Assembly: GCA_028554795.2 (NCBI GenBank)
Contig: CM068835.1
Location: 29,204,311 to 29,268,310 of the forward strand
DNA length: 64,000 bases
Direction of reading: 5' to 3'
DNA from: Sinohyriopsis cumingii
Lineage: Eukaryota > Mollusca > Bivalvia > Unionida > Unionidae
Shown here: in pieces, positions 7,939 through 16,110 of the stretch
Layout: every line of letters starts with the position of its first letter
How positions within the stretch are numbered: position 1 is the first letter of the stretch
Program-made: the position numbers and the translations under genes
Notes under the pieces: generated by a model
What the model saw: the letters and a program-made list of their open reading frames with translations, nothing else
Told to the model about the DNA's origin: nothing
The model's database searches: none

Positions 7939-9303
7939 TCACGATCTTACCAGGAGACTGATACTTAGTGTTTCTCCGCATATATCAAGTAAATGTCCAT
8001 TTTGATTCGTTAGTTTGAAATTTATCCTTGATAATAATCGATTATGACATCGCAGATAAAACGGATTCACCGGCTCTTTTATTATCAAATATCCCGGAGA
8101 GACGCTAGGTGAAAACGAATACAAGATAAATCCCTGCTGCGCTTGTTTTGACACGGCCGGATCAACATTATAGCTACCCTCGACAACATCCGCGTGAAGA
8201 TAAATCGCGATGACCTCGGTTATATTGACGATACCCGGCGATATATGCCGTCCTTGCCCAACTCCGTCGTTGTTATGCTGCAGGACATATTCTGCTTGTA
8301 ACTTTTTCTTAGTCCACGCATCGTGTAATTTAGGAAATAATTTATCAGTGGTATCAGTGACAAATTTTCTCATTTCATCAACGTTATAACCGGGAAATTT
8401 GTAATTTAGCAGCGTCCTCTCAGTTAAATTATGTCTTTGCATGAATGCCGTAATAATATAACCAATACCAAAGACTGCGCTTTTTTGTATATTTTCCGTC
8501 GCTAGGTTGTTAATGAGTTCCATATCGGCAGCTAATTTATTTATTCGCTCTACAGTCATGATAATTTCATTACATGAGCCTTGCACGTTAAATATACACT
8601 CCTGGAAAAAATGATCTAATAATTTTTTTTGTTTCTCGTATTCGTTAATAATTTCACCAAACAGTAATTTGATACTATCCTCGAACAAATCCAACATATA
8701 CACAGACCCCGAGGAAAAATCTAGGTTCCCTTCCGTTTTTTTGTATTTGTCGATGTAATTTAAACCGGCTCCGTGATAATCTTTTTTGTCACTGATAAAA
8801 TCTGATTTTTTTGGCTCTGGCGTTGGTATTTCCCCAGGTGGAATTTCAGGCCAACCTAACACGGTCCTAATCGACGAATGATAAATATCTACCATGTACG
8901 GTGATTTTACCTCGATGATCGACGATAGCGTTGGTTCATGTGCTGATATCTTTATCCCAGGGGTAGCATCGCCTGTTATATTCGATATTCTGTTGGTAAA
9001 TTCTTTATCCAGCTGCTCAATTTCGTAACTGCCTGTTGGGATACTAACGGTGAACCAATCGGGAGTTCCATCGGGTTTGTTTTTATTAGCGATAACAAGT
9101 GAATTATTTGATAATAATTTGCCAAATGATTTCGATCTGATATTAGGCCAGCTGTTGTAGACACGCAGTTGTGTTAACGCCATTTCCTTGACGCTAATTG
9201 GCATTGGAAAATCAATGCTAAATTCTGGATTGGTGGAGCTTAACGATATTAACGTTGTTGTCGGCGGAGTTGTGTTTGTCACGATCTGGGCTAGTTCGGA
9301 CAT
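7939..9303 (-). CDS. 454-aa probable capsid-vertex or minor capsid protein
   Basis: The N-terminal third has beta-rich sequence with FSIDFPMPISV, LRVYNSWPNI, VSIPTGSYEIEQLDKEF and YHSSIRTVLGW. The C-terminus has SPGYLIIKEPV, INFKLTNQNGHLLDICGETLSISLLVR, a pattern I associate with a structural protein common in invertebrate Polintons (penton or minor capsid role suspected). Between them is a helical, charged region of about 200 residues, including a hydrophobic stretch AVFGIGYIITAF, which could be an insertion. It is the last gene of the - strand capsid operon. Its first 86 bases overlap the end of the membrane-protein gene. The assignment rests on pattern and context only. Confidence 0.6.
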   Translation of the reverse strand: MSELAQIVTNTTPPTTTLISLSSTNPEFSIDFPMPISVKEMALTQLRVYNSWPNIRSKSFGKLLSNNSLVIANKNKPDGTPDWFTVSIPTGSYEIEQLDKEFTNRISNITGDATPGIKISAHEPTLSSIIEVKSPYMVDIYHSSIRTVLGWPEIPPGEIPTPEPKKSDFISDKKDYHGAGLNYIDKYKKTEGNLDFSSGSVYMLDLFEDSIKLLFGEIINEYEKQKKLLDHFFQECIFNVQGSCNEIIMTVERINKLAADMELINNLATENIQKSAVFGIGYIITAFMQRHNLTERTLLNYKFPGYNVDEMRKFVTDTTDKLFPKLHDAWTKKKLQAEYVLQHNNDGVGQGRHISPGIVNITEVIAIYLHADVVEGSYNVDPAVSKQAQQGFILYSFSPSVSPGYLIIKEPVNPFYLRCHNRLLSRINFKLTNQNGHLLDICGETLSISLLVRS

Positions 9304-9748
9304 TATTAATATTCATTTGTTCAATCTCCGAGTAGATACTAATCATCGAGGAAAATTCTAGATCGGAGATAACGCCATCGTTGAGACTCTCAGAAAGCAA
9401 CGATGATAATTTTGAGTACGCGTCGTTGATCTGGGATAGTTTGTTTTTGTACAAAGATAATTTCTCACTTGTGCACGAGGATATCTTTTTCGCGATGATA
9501 TTGAGAACACCAGCGATTGTCGTTGTTGACGAGATTATTATCGTTGCAACGATTGGCGCGATTGTTGTCACTGCGGATAAAATTATTCCCGCTCCGGCGA
9601 CTACAGCAGATACCGCGTACACGGCAACGTCAATGGTAACTAACCTTCGCTGGTATTTCTTTATTTTTACCTGATAATCGTCGAGGAGTTTTTTTAGCGA
9701 ATCCTGCCATGACCTCGCCTGATTGTAACGGTAATCCGATGCGGTCAT
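9218..9748 (-). CDS. Two-helix membrane protein, unknown
   Basis: 176 residues. A basic N-terminal helix is followed by two long hydrophobic segments (about residues 40-66 and 66-88: VAVYAVSAVVAGAGIILSAV and IAPIVATIIISSTTTIAGVL) and then by a coiled-coil-like tail (KLSLYKNKLSQINDAYSKLSSLL). A hairpin membrane protein of the particle or a membrane-active factor is possible. It starts 15 bases after the fiber tail and overlaps the next gene by 86 bases, the sort of compression seen in viral genomes. Confidence 0.65.
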   Translation of the reverse strand: MTASDYRYNQARSWQDSLKKLLDDYQVKIKKYQRRLVTIDVAVYAVSAVVAGAGIILSAVTTIAPIVATIIISSTTTIAGVLNIIAKKISSCTSEKLSLYKNKLSQINDAYSKLSSLLSESLNDGVISDLEFSSMISIYSEIEQMNINNVRTSPDRDKHNSADNNVNIVKLHQSRI

Positions 9749-9763
9749 TTATTAGTTATTTAT

Positions 9764-10033
9764 CTAGCCAATTGCAATTGGAAGCCTGACAATTGGTTTT
9801 CCAACTTCAGCTGGTTGGGGTTTTCCTATCTCGGCAACTGCGACTGATCCGGGTTGATCAAATGCTCCTCGTTCAGGTTGATCGTCTTCGTCTTGTTTGG
9901 ATTGATCAACAGCTGGTTTATATTGACTAACCGCAGTCCACGTGGATAAATACTCGAAAATTACAAAATAATGCACTGGTCCGGTGGTGGTTCTAGCCGG
10001 TGGCGATAGTTTAAAAGTTTGTGTTATTTTCAC
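9764..10033 (-). CDS. Putative C-terminal segment of the fiber knob in another frame
   Basis: The frame has no ATG and overlaps the end of the 353-codon fiber frame by 23 bases. It opens with TQTFKLSPPARTTTGPVHYFVIFEYLSTW, which looks like the last beta strands of a knob, then a low-complexity charged/proline tail (DQSKQDEDDQPERGAFDQPG) ending IVRLPIAIG. The lack of a start and the position suggest it is the continuation of the fiber after a +1 frame change near 10015-10033. It could also be a separate small gene with non-ATG initiation. Confidence 0.5.
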   Translation of the reverse strand: MKITQTFKLSPPARTTTGPVHYFVIFEYLSTWTAVSQYKPAVDQSKQDEDDQPERGAFDQPGSVAVAEIGKPQPAEVGKPIVRLPIAIG

Positions 10034-11072
10034 CTATGGAAATAACGAAAAATCCAGGATGGTATTCATAAATTTCATGATGATCAGCCGTTACGTTAAA
10101 TTTTGTTGCCCCCGAAATAATATATACTCGATATACACCCTGAATTGGCGAAGTAAAGTTAAAAGTGTCGTTCTCGGGTGTCCAGGTGATATTCTCTGAC
10201 CGCAACACAAATGTTAAACAACAAGGGAGATTTTTTGTTACCACCTGATCCGGCACATAAAACCGCGTCAATTTTGGAAGATTCAACGGTGATATTTTTG
10301 TTTCGATTTCGGTAACTCTTGTGATGAAAAATTGGAAATCGACCTTGTTGTAAATTTTTTCGTCTGCGTCAAGAAGCTTCGCGCGCAAATCTCGAATTTC
10401 TCCTTCATATACTGATGTATCGACTTTTTTATTCGCCAAGTTATATGTCAAGGTGTTTCTATCGTCGATACTGTTAACAAGCTCGACGACTCTCTTTATT
10501 TCATTGATGATGTCGTTCGATTTTTTATCGACATTTTGACGCGCTAGTTCAAGTTCTACTTTAATATTCTCGTTAATTTTAGCAATATCATCGTTGATTT
10601 TTTTTGTTTTCTCGTGGAGGTCGTCATGTAATGTTTTATCGACTTTTTCACTTGCGATTTGGCGTACCGCGGAAGTTTCCTCGGATATTTTAGTAACATC
10701 TTCGCTGATTTTTTTTGTTTTCTCGCTGAGGTCATCGTGTGATGTTTTATCGACTTTTTCACTTGCGATTTGGCGTACCGCGTTAATATCATCGCTGATT
10801 TTTTTTGTTTTCTCGTCGTGTGATGTTTTATCGACTTTTTGATGCATTAATTCACGCATCACGTCAATATCTACGCTGATTTTAGTAATATCTTCGTTGA
10901 TTTTTCTTGTTTTATCGCTGAGATCGTTATGTGATGTTTTATCGACTTTTTGATACGTTAATACACGTACCGCTTCAATATCTTTGTTGATTTGGTCAAT
11001 ATCCTCGTTGATGGATTTTGTTTTCTCGGTGAGATCGTCGTATAGTGACATATCAACACCTTGACTCGCCAA
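10011..11072 (-). CDS. Fiber protein: repeated coiled-coil shaft and knob start
   Basis: Shaft of at least five imperfect repeats of about 36 residues built around QKVDKTSHDDLSEKTKKIxED and ITKISxDIxAVRxIAS, predicted trimeric coiled coil. The repeats are also visible as ~108-base DNA repeats between 10560 and 11160. After a last helical part comes a beta-rich head (KLTRFYVPDQVV, CCLTFVLRSENITWTPENDTFNF, IQGVYRVYIISGATKFNV). The head is probably the receptor-binding knob. The frame is open upstream of 11072 to about 11135 with repeat sequence that continues the 11095-11823 frame, so it is not an independent gene. Confidence 0.75.
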   Translation of the reverse strand: MASQGVDMSLYDDLTEKTKSINEDIDQINKDIEAVRVLTYQKVDKTSHNDLSDKTRKINEDITKISVDIDVMRELMHQKVDKTSHDEKTKKISDDINAVRQIASEKVDKTSHDDLSEKTKKISEDVTKISEETSAVRQIASEKVDKTLHDDLHEKTKKINDDIAKINENIKVELELARQNVDKKSNDIINEIKRVVELVNSIDDRNTLTYNLANKKVDTSVYEGEIRDLRAKLLDADEKIYNKVDFQFFITRVTEIETKISPLNLPKLTRFYVPDQVVTKNLPCCLTFVLRSENITWTPENDTFNFTSPIQGVYRVYIISGATKFNVTADHHEIYEYHPGFFVISIGENNTNF

Positions 11073-11094
11073 TCCACGTACCGCGTTAATATCT

Positions 11095-11823
11095 TTATTG
11101 ATTTTGGCGATATCCTCGTTTATTTTTTTTTGTTTTCTCGCTGAGATCGTCGTATAGTATTTTATCGCCTTTCTTGTCCATTGTGGTTTTTATTTCGTTA
11201 ACATCAGCAAAAATCTTGGTGATATCATCGCTGATTTTTCCTACCTTATCGCTGAGGTCATCGTGCAATTCTTGATCAACTTTTTTCTTTACTAGCTGAT
11301 CTGCGACGAATGAAGTGTCAGTGGATTTTTTTATATTCTCGTCAACTTTTTTGCTAAGTTTACCCAAGGCATCGTCGAGTTTTTTAAGATCGTTATTTAG
11401 TTTGTTGAGTCGTTTTGTAAACTTGTCTTGAGCATCATCGTAGGTTGCTTTATCGACCTTTAGAAGCAACATCGCTGATAGTTCTTTGTCGGATTTTTCT
11501 ACATCTTCGATATTGGCCTTCGATGGCAATTTCGTGATAAGATCAGCAATGTCAGCGATGGATTTTGTTACCGAATCTGACAGGTGAGTAAACTGCTCGA
11601 TGCGTTCGTTATATTCGTCTCGCTTGATTATATCAGTTATTTTGACATTGCAAATTTGTAATCTTCCCTCGGTATTTTGAAAAATAGCAACTTCGCCAGG
11701 ATCTATCTCTGACAACGACAGAAGATTGTTGATATCGCTCTTGGTTGCGTATTTTGATACATCGACGTCATCTACTTCCTTTTCCTTTTTCCTGTAGAGG
11801 GATCTACCGTAAATGTCAACCAT
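11095..11823 (-). CDS. Fiber protein: N-terminal tail and first shaft repeats
   Basis: ATG at 11823 overlaps the end of the protease gene by eight bases. The tail MVDIYGRSLYRKKEKEVDD is likely the part that docks on the capsid vertex. A short beta-type segment (LSEIDPGEVAIFQNTEGRLQICN) is followed by long coiled coil and the first shaft repeats. The frame ends in KTKKNKRGYRQNQ at 11095 just after an A tract of nine bases at about 11122-11130. Sister repeats at 10594-10614, 10709-10720 and 10800 have eight A at the equivalent place, so one extra A breaks the frame. Together with 9764-11072 this forms one fiber gene of about 690 codons. Confidence 0.75.
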   Translation of the reverse strand: MVDIYGRSLYRKKEKEVDDVDVSKYATKSDINNLLSLSEIDPGEVAIFQNTEGRLQICNVKITDIIKRDEYNERIEQFTHLSDSVTKSIADIADLITKLPSKANIEDVEKSDKELSAMLLLKVDKATYDDAQDKFTKRLNKLNNDLKKLDDALGKLSKKVDENIKKSTDTSFVADQLVKKKVDQELHDDLSDKVGKISDDITKIFADVNEIKTTMDKKGDKILYDDLSEKTKKNKRGYRQNQ

Positions 11824-12154
11824 GATATTTATCTACGGTGTATTCAAATAAAATTTTGTGATACGGACTGGATGATTTTGAAATCGCATCGAGGACGTTA
11901 ATTGACTCTGGGCCGCATATTGGTGGATCAGCTAATGTCTGTGTTGGAAGCGTCGAATACCAAACCGGGAGATTCAGTTTTGACACGTATTTGATAAATT
12001 CCTTCGGTGGTGCTAATCCGTACGAGTCGAAATAAGCAACTTCGCGAGGATTAATCGCGTAGGCAACCCAGTGTGTGCCAGGGCCGGTATTTGAATCGAG
12101 ATTTATTATTCCTGTCTCTGTAGGGTTCGGTTTTTCTGGTAGTTGATCCCGCAT
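11816..12154 (-). CDS. Adenovirus-type (adenain-like) cysteine protease
   Basis: The catalytic set is visible: His in GTHWVAY, Asp in AYFDSYG, Gln in LPTQTL and Cys in ICGPESINVL. This protease matures capsid proteins in adenoviruses and Polintons. The first ATG gives MRDQLP at 12154, but conserved FFRGVF lies before it in the same frame, back to a TAA. In another frame just upstream a plausible N-terminal helix (NLDLLNEVKKK) runs into an A10 tract at about 12172-12182. The N-terminus is therefore split at this homopolymer, and no ATG is visible for the upstream part. Candidate cleavage motifs of the matching type occur in the pVI-like and pX-like proteins. Confidence 0.85.
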   Translation of the reverse strand: MRDQLPEKPNPTETGIINLDSNTGPGTHWVAYAINPREVAYFDSYGLAPPKEFIKYVSKLNLPVWYSTLPTQTLADPPICGPESINVLDAISKSSSPYHKILFEYTVDKYHG

Positions 12155-12202
12155 AAACACGCCTCTGAAAAATTTTTTTTTTCTTTACTTCGTTGAGTAG
12201 AT

Positions 12203-12652
12203 CTAAATTTGATAAGGGCGTGCTAATCTTAGGCCGGATCCGTACATGGGAGGTCGTCCTAGTCTTAGGCCGGATCCGCGCGGATATTTTTTTTTACCGT
12301 ATCGTCCTCCTGTAACTGAATCTAATATTTTTTTACCTGCGAATCCAGCCACGGCTGATAACAAAGGCGGTCCAATCGCAGATAATAAAGGTAATAAGAA
12401 AGGAAGAAACCCACCTACCTTGACCATGTCTCTGATTGCGCCTATGGAGAGACTCACATGAACACCGGAATTTGCTGATTTAGCTTTGGTAAATCGTTCA
12501 CGTTGACCTCTAGTTAGCGATAGTTTGTTAGGCCCACCGTGAATTTGATCATTTTTCAAGGTTAATTTCATACCGCATCGCTTTGCTGTTGCTGTTTGGA
12601 GTTTTTTTATCTGACCCGGGGTCAGAGTTACGCTGACGTGTTCGTATGGCAT
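12203..12652 (-). CDS. pX-like core/minor structural protein
   Basis: 149 residues, very basic. N-terminal half: two similar strands, HVSVTLTPGQIKKLQTA and HVSLSIGAIRDMVK, with a basic centre (KLTLKNDQIHGGPNKLSLTRGQRERFTKAK). Then a hydrophobic membrane-active stretch (GGFLPFLLPLLSAIGPPLLSAVAGFAGKKI) and a C-terminus with two GSGLRL repeats. This layout matches the Polinton proteins likened to adenovirus pX/pVI. MYGSG fits the adenain consensus (M/I/L)xGx-G. It sits between the major capsid and protease genes, as expected for a particle protein. Confidence 0.65.
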   Translation of the reverse strand: MPYEHVSVTLTPGQIKKLQTATAKRCGMKLTLKNDQIHGGPNKLSLTRGQRERFTKAKSANSGVHVSLSIGAIRDMVKVGGFLPFLLPLLSAIGPPLLSAVAGFAGKKILDSVTGGRYGKKKYPRGSGLRLGRPPMYGSGLRLARPYQI

Positions 12653-12695
12653 ATTAATAATCGCTTAATCTAAATTTAGAAAATATTTGATTTTG

Positions 12696-14066
12696 TCACA
12701 TTTTTTCGACAGGAGCATCGATGACTCTCATTCTGCCGCTGATTCCTTCCAAGATCATTGTTCTATCGCTGAGAATCACCGCGATGGCTCTTGCGGGTCC
12801 ACCTGTGTTAATCCTGGCTTTGAAATGAATATCGACAACGGATTGTTTTACCAAGTCGAGATGTTCCAGGGAAAAGTAATAGATGGGATAGCGAGTATTA
12901 AAATCTAACTGTGATATTTGCAATCCGGTATCGATATTTTGATCGCGACCCATGAAACTTAGCAAGCGATGATACGCGCGGGCCGTCGAATAATTGGCAA
13001 AATCAATCGATATTTCCTCGGATGGTTCTTGTTGGCCGTTTATTCTCAATGATACGTTTGTTGCCCCGAATTGATCGAATATCATATGACTGTGAGTTTG
13101 ATCGTATCTATTTGCATTTTGGAGAGCAACAAAGATATGCCTAGGTGCCGAAACACCCTGTTGTGACGCAATTCTCCAGGTAAATATTCCGTTGATATTA
13201 ACATCGCAGGAGTCGGTCATCGTTGTCAGCCAAGACATGACGGATTTTCCTCCTTGATTCATGAATGATAATAATTTTTCTTCCTCGAGCATTGATGGAA
13301 CTATCGCTGGCATCCACAAGGTAAATTTAGTTAATAATACTTTACCAGCATCACCCGCCTCTCTCCAGATGGCTCTGTTATTGCCCGGGGGGTCTCGAAC
13401 AAAATTTATCGTATGTTTTGCTCCGTAAATAACTTTTCTGAAATGCCTGCAAAATCCAAAAATGTGAGATAGTGGAATTGCACAGGAAAACGTTCGTTCA
13501 GTCCCATTTAGCATATTTCTTCGTGTGTGAAATCCAAGGTTGTAATCGTTATTGACACCAAGCATTATATTAACGTTTGTGGCGGCGGCAGTAGCAGCGG
13601 CATTTTGCGGTATACCGATATTAAACTGGACATGATTAGCGACATCGGAGTTATCTTTGGCGAACATCATACTAGGGCCGGCTGATCTGGTAAAATCATC
13701 CGAGTATCTCGCTAGGCCTATTATCGTCGTTGCTATATCAACGTTGTCCGTGATTGATTCGATTTCTCTTCCGTCGATCATGTAAGTGGCGCTCTTGAAT
13801 AATGCCATGATACCGTTGTTGACAAATCCGACTTTAAAATCAGCGCCATAGTCGGTATTATCGTCTTTCTTAATTTTCCCAACAACTTCGATATACGCCT
13901 CAGATGGAAGAAAATATCTTGTTGTATCGTGGACTTGAATTTCCAAGCGATTAGGTGTATTTGGTGTCACTGAGTCGTACGAGAAATACTGGAAATCTCG
14001 CACGGATGTGTCCCTGCCTACGGGCTCGTCCATGTCGAACACTTCATTTGACACTTGTGCGAACAT
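12696..14066 (-). CDS. Major capsid protein, double jelly-roll type
   Basis: 456 residues. Start MFAQVSNEVFDMDEPVGRDTSVRDF. Conserved patches for this family are visible: FLPSEAYIEVVGKI, VNNGIMALFKSATYMIDGREIE, IIGLARYSDDFTRSAG, FSCAIPLSHIFGFCRHF, RYPIYYFSLEHLDLVKQ and the C-terminal AVILSDRTMILEG...RMRVI. Length is in the usual range for Polinton capsids. It forms the hexons of the icosahedral shell in the PRD1-adenovirus lineage. The gene is intact and lies in the middle of the - strand capsid operon, only three bases after the pVI-like gene. A decayed homologue from another Polinton is present at about 40.1-41.3 kb. Confidence 0.88.
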   Translation of the reverse strand: MFAQVSNEVFDMDEPVGRDTSVRDFQYFSYDSVTPNTPNRLEIQVHDTTRYFLPSEAYIEVVGKIKKDDNTDYGADFKVGFVNNGIMALFKSATYMIDGREIESITDNVDIATTIIGLARYSDDFTRSAGPSMMFAKDNSDVANHVQFNIGIPQNAAATAAATNVNIMLGVNNDYNLGFHTRRNMLNGTERTFSCAIPLSHIFGFCRHFRKVIYGAKHTINFVRDPPGNNRAIWREAGDAGKVLLTKFTLWMPAIVPSMLEEEKLLSFMNQGGKSVMSWLTTMTDSCDVNINGIFTWRIASQQGVSAPRHIFVALQNANRYDQTHSHMIFDQFGATNVSLRINGQQEPSEEISIDFANYSTARAYHRLLSFMGRDQNIDTGLQISQLDFNTRYPIYYFSLEHLDLVKQSVVDIHFKARINTGGPARAIAVILSDRTMILEGISGRMRVIDAPVEKM

Positions 14067-14069
14067 TTA

Positions 14070-14555
14070 TTAATAAGATTCTAATCTAAAACGAAGACCA
14101 CTGCCTGAAATGAAGCTTGTGTTAGCAACTTCATTTGCGAGATTTGTCTTAGCAACTTCCTGCGCTATATTTGTCTTAGCAACTTCCTTTGCTAGGTCGT
14201 TTATTTTTTTATTTGCTGCGTCGTTTATGGTTTTGCCGATTTCGGGTGGCATTTCTCTGGTGCTAGGTAATTTGACGGGTTGTTTTTTACGCGTTAAATT
14301 TAATATTTTACTTTTGACAGCATCGAAGCCTTTACTGGCCAAATTGCCGATACCAGAAATGGCAGTCTCGCCGATTTTTCCTATTGCTTTTGACGCGAAT
14401 TGCTTGATCGTGGGTCCGATTTTAGGTATTACTCGCGTAACGAGACTTCCAATGATATCGCCGAATCCATTGCCGTGGATATATTTGTATACTGGCAATC
14501 GAGAGTTTACTACGCGGACCTGTCTGGGTCTGCGTTGATGTTTGTGAACAATCAT
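14070..14555 (-). CDS. pVI-like amphipathic minor capsid protein
   Basis: 161 residues. Basic N-terminus, then GNGFGDIIGSLVTRVIPKIG and repeated amphipathic helices (KQFASKAIGKIGETAISGIGNLASKGFDAVKSKI). Then a repeated heptapeptide-like block (AKEVAKTNIAQEVAKTNLANEVANT) and the end SFISGSGLRFRLESY. Both IHGNG near the N-terminus and ISGSG near the C-terminus fit the adenain cleavage consensus, as in adenovirus pVI, which is trimmed at both ends. It ends three bases before the capsid gene start. A lytic role in entry and capsid assembly is inferred. Confidence 0.6.
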   Translation of the reverse strand: MIVHKHQRRPRQVRVVNSRLPVYKYIHGNGFGDIIGSLVTRVIPKIGPTIKQFASKAIGKIGETAISGIGNLASKGFDAVKSKILNLTRKKQPVKLPSTREMPPEIGKTINDAANKKINDLAKEVAKTNIAQEVAKTNLANEVANTSFISGSGLRFRLESY

Positions 14556-14575
14556 ATTATTTCAATTATGTTGTT

Positions 14576-16069
14576 TTAATCGATGAGTTCATCGACGAGT
14601 TCCTTGTAAATGTGAGAGTTGATGACGCCACCGCGAAATAATCGCTGACAAATATCTGAGGCTTCGTTGATTATTTCACGAGAGTTATTTCCGGCTCGTT
14701 TTCCTCCGATTAATACCTCAAGGCGAGATACGTCGTTGACAACGCTGTCAGGGCAAATGGTATATCCGGTTCCTATCTTTGGTTTTGAAAATTGTGATGG
14801 CGATAATACGTCCTCGAATTCTTCTTCTTCACCTAATTCTCTCACTTTTCTTTGAAAATCATGGAATCCGGGGTGATCAGGATCGATTTTCTCTCTCCTT
14901 GTGGCAAAATACACAGCGGGAACCCATTCCTCGGGGGTATATTTTTCAAAAGATGTGGGACGTAAATATTTACCTTTTTCGCTGTAACCGTATTTGGCAA
15001 TTTTAACAAGGTTGCCTTCATTTAATTTTTTAATTCCAATGTTTGTAAAATCATCCTCGGGTTTTCCTCCAGCGATATTAGAAAATTCCATCGGTCCAGT
15101 AATTGGCACATTTGCATAAGACTCAAAATGAACAAAATTCACCCCCCGGGCCTGAGATTTATTAAATTTTAATCGGTATATTGCCCTATTCCAAAGATCT
15201 CGTGTTTTATAATAATTTGATCCCGCTTCTGTCAAATATTTGTGTCTATCGTCGAAACTACGCCTTGCAAAGTATCCAAGTTCCTTAAGATTATTAAAAT
15301 CAATTTTGTCTAATTCCATGTTCATATAGATAATACCATCTTTTATAAATTTATCCTTTATATTTGCAACAGGATCGGTTCCTTTTTCCTTCTTTTCTTT
15401 TTTTTCTTCCTTTGGTTGTTCTTCTTCTAGTTGTTCTTCTTCTTCTTCCTCTTTTAGTTGTTCTTCTTGCGCTTGTTCTTCTTCTTGCGCTTGTTCTTGT
15501 TGTGATTGTTTTTGACCCACTAGATCCTTTAATTCTTCCAAAAGTCGCTCCGTCTTCGATTCTGTTTGTGTTTGTGCTTGCTGCAATTGTTTTTGTTGCG
15601 TTCCTGGTTGTGCTTGCTGCAATTGTTCTCGCAGCGCTTGTGTTTGTGCTTGTACTTGCGCTTGTGTTCGTGCCTTCTGTATTTGTCCCTGTAGCTTTTG
15701 TGCTTGTGCTCGCACTCGTTTTTGTGCTTTTTCTTGCCGCGTTTGTGTTTGTTCTTGACGAATTTGATCCAGTCTATCCGGCACTACTCGAGTGTGTTCC
15801 TCGATGTCTCTCGTCATAGGAATAAGCCCGCGCTTCCTAAGTTCCTTATCTTTCTTTTCGTCACCATATGCGACCTGTTCGATTGCTCCAGTGACTGGAC
15901 TCAACAACTTCGACGATATCTCACCGAGATGATATTGAGCATCTTCGTAATCACGAACTTTTTTCCTAAATAATTGTTTTGTCGGGATGAGTTTCTTTAC
16001 TGCCGCTAATTCTTCTCGCGCTAATCTAGCAGAATGAGGTTCTCCAACTCTACTAGCTTTTCGACTCAT
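14576..16069 (-). CDS. Large Q/E-rich coiled-coil structural protein, unknown
   Basis: 497 residues. N-terminal 100 residues are basic and helical. Residues about 100-230 are low-complexity Q, E, A, R and K (QAQTQAL, EEEEEEQLEEE) encoded by an internal GAA/CAA-like repeat at 15380-15790. The C-terminal half is folded-looking (FNNLKELGYFARRSFDDRHKYL..., YTPEEWVPAVYFATRREKIDPDHPGFHDF). The end RLEVLIGGKRAGNNSREIINEASDIC recalls proteins at the same position in other invertebrate Polintons. LIGGK fits the adenain (L)xGG-x consensus. It is the first gene after the right TIR, 42 bases inside it, and may be a scaffold or core protein. Confidence 0.65.
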   Translation of the reverse strand: MSRKASRVGEPHSARLAREELAAVKKLIPTKQLFRKKVRDYEDAQYHLGEISSKLLSPVTGAIEQVAYGDEKKDKELRKRGLIPMTRDIEEHTRVVPDRLDQIRQEQTQTRQEKAQKRVRAQAQKLQGQIQKARTQAQVQAQTQALREQLQQAQPGTQQKQLQQAQTQTESKTERLLEELKDLVGQKQSQQEQAQEEEQAQEEQLKEEEEEEQLEEEQPKEEKKEKKEKGTDPVANIKDKFIKDGIIYMNMELDKIDFNNLKELGYFARRSFDDRHKYLTEAGSNYYKTRDLWNRAIYRLKFNKSQARGVNFVHFESYANVPITGPMEFSNIAGGKPEDDFTNIGIKKLNEGNLVKIAKYGYSEKGKYLRPTSFEKYTPEEWVPAVYFATRREKIDPDHPGFHDFQRKVRELGEEEEFEDVLSPSQFSKPKIGTGYTICPDSVVNDVSRLEVLIGGKRAGNNSREIINEASDICQRLFRGGVINSHIYKELVDELID

Positions 16070-16110
16070 ATTATTTTCAACTATATTATTTTAATGTGAC
16101 GTAAAATTAG

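Noticed and set aside
7814..8005. Open frame of 63 codons overlapping the 123-aa gene stop by ATGA
   Set aside because: Runs through the AT-rich convergent junction and antisense into the 454-aa gene; composition is that of non-coding sequence.
9381..9674. Hydrophobic + strand frame opposite the membrane-protein gene
   Set aside because: It is the antisense of the two hydrophobic helices; the - strand frame has operon context and overlaps.
15364..15819. 151-codon + strand frame rich in L and V
   Set aside because: Antisense of the Q/E-rich repeat of the 497-aa protein; leucine/valine richness is a by-product.
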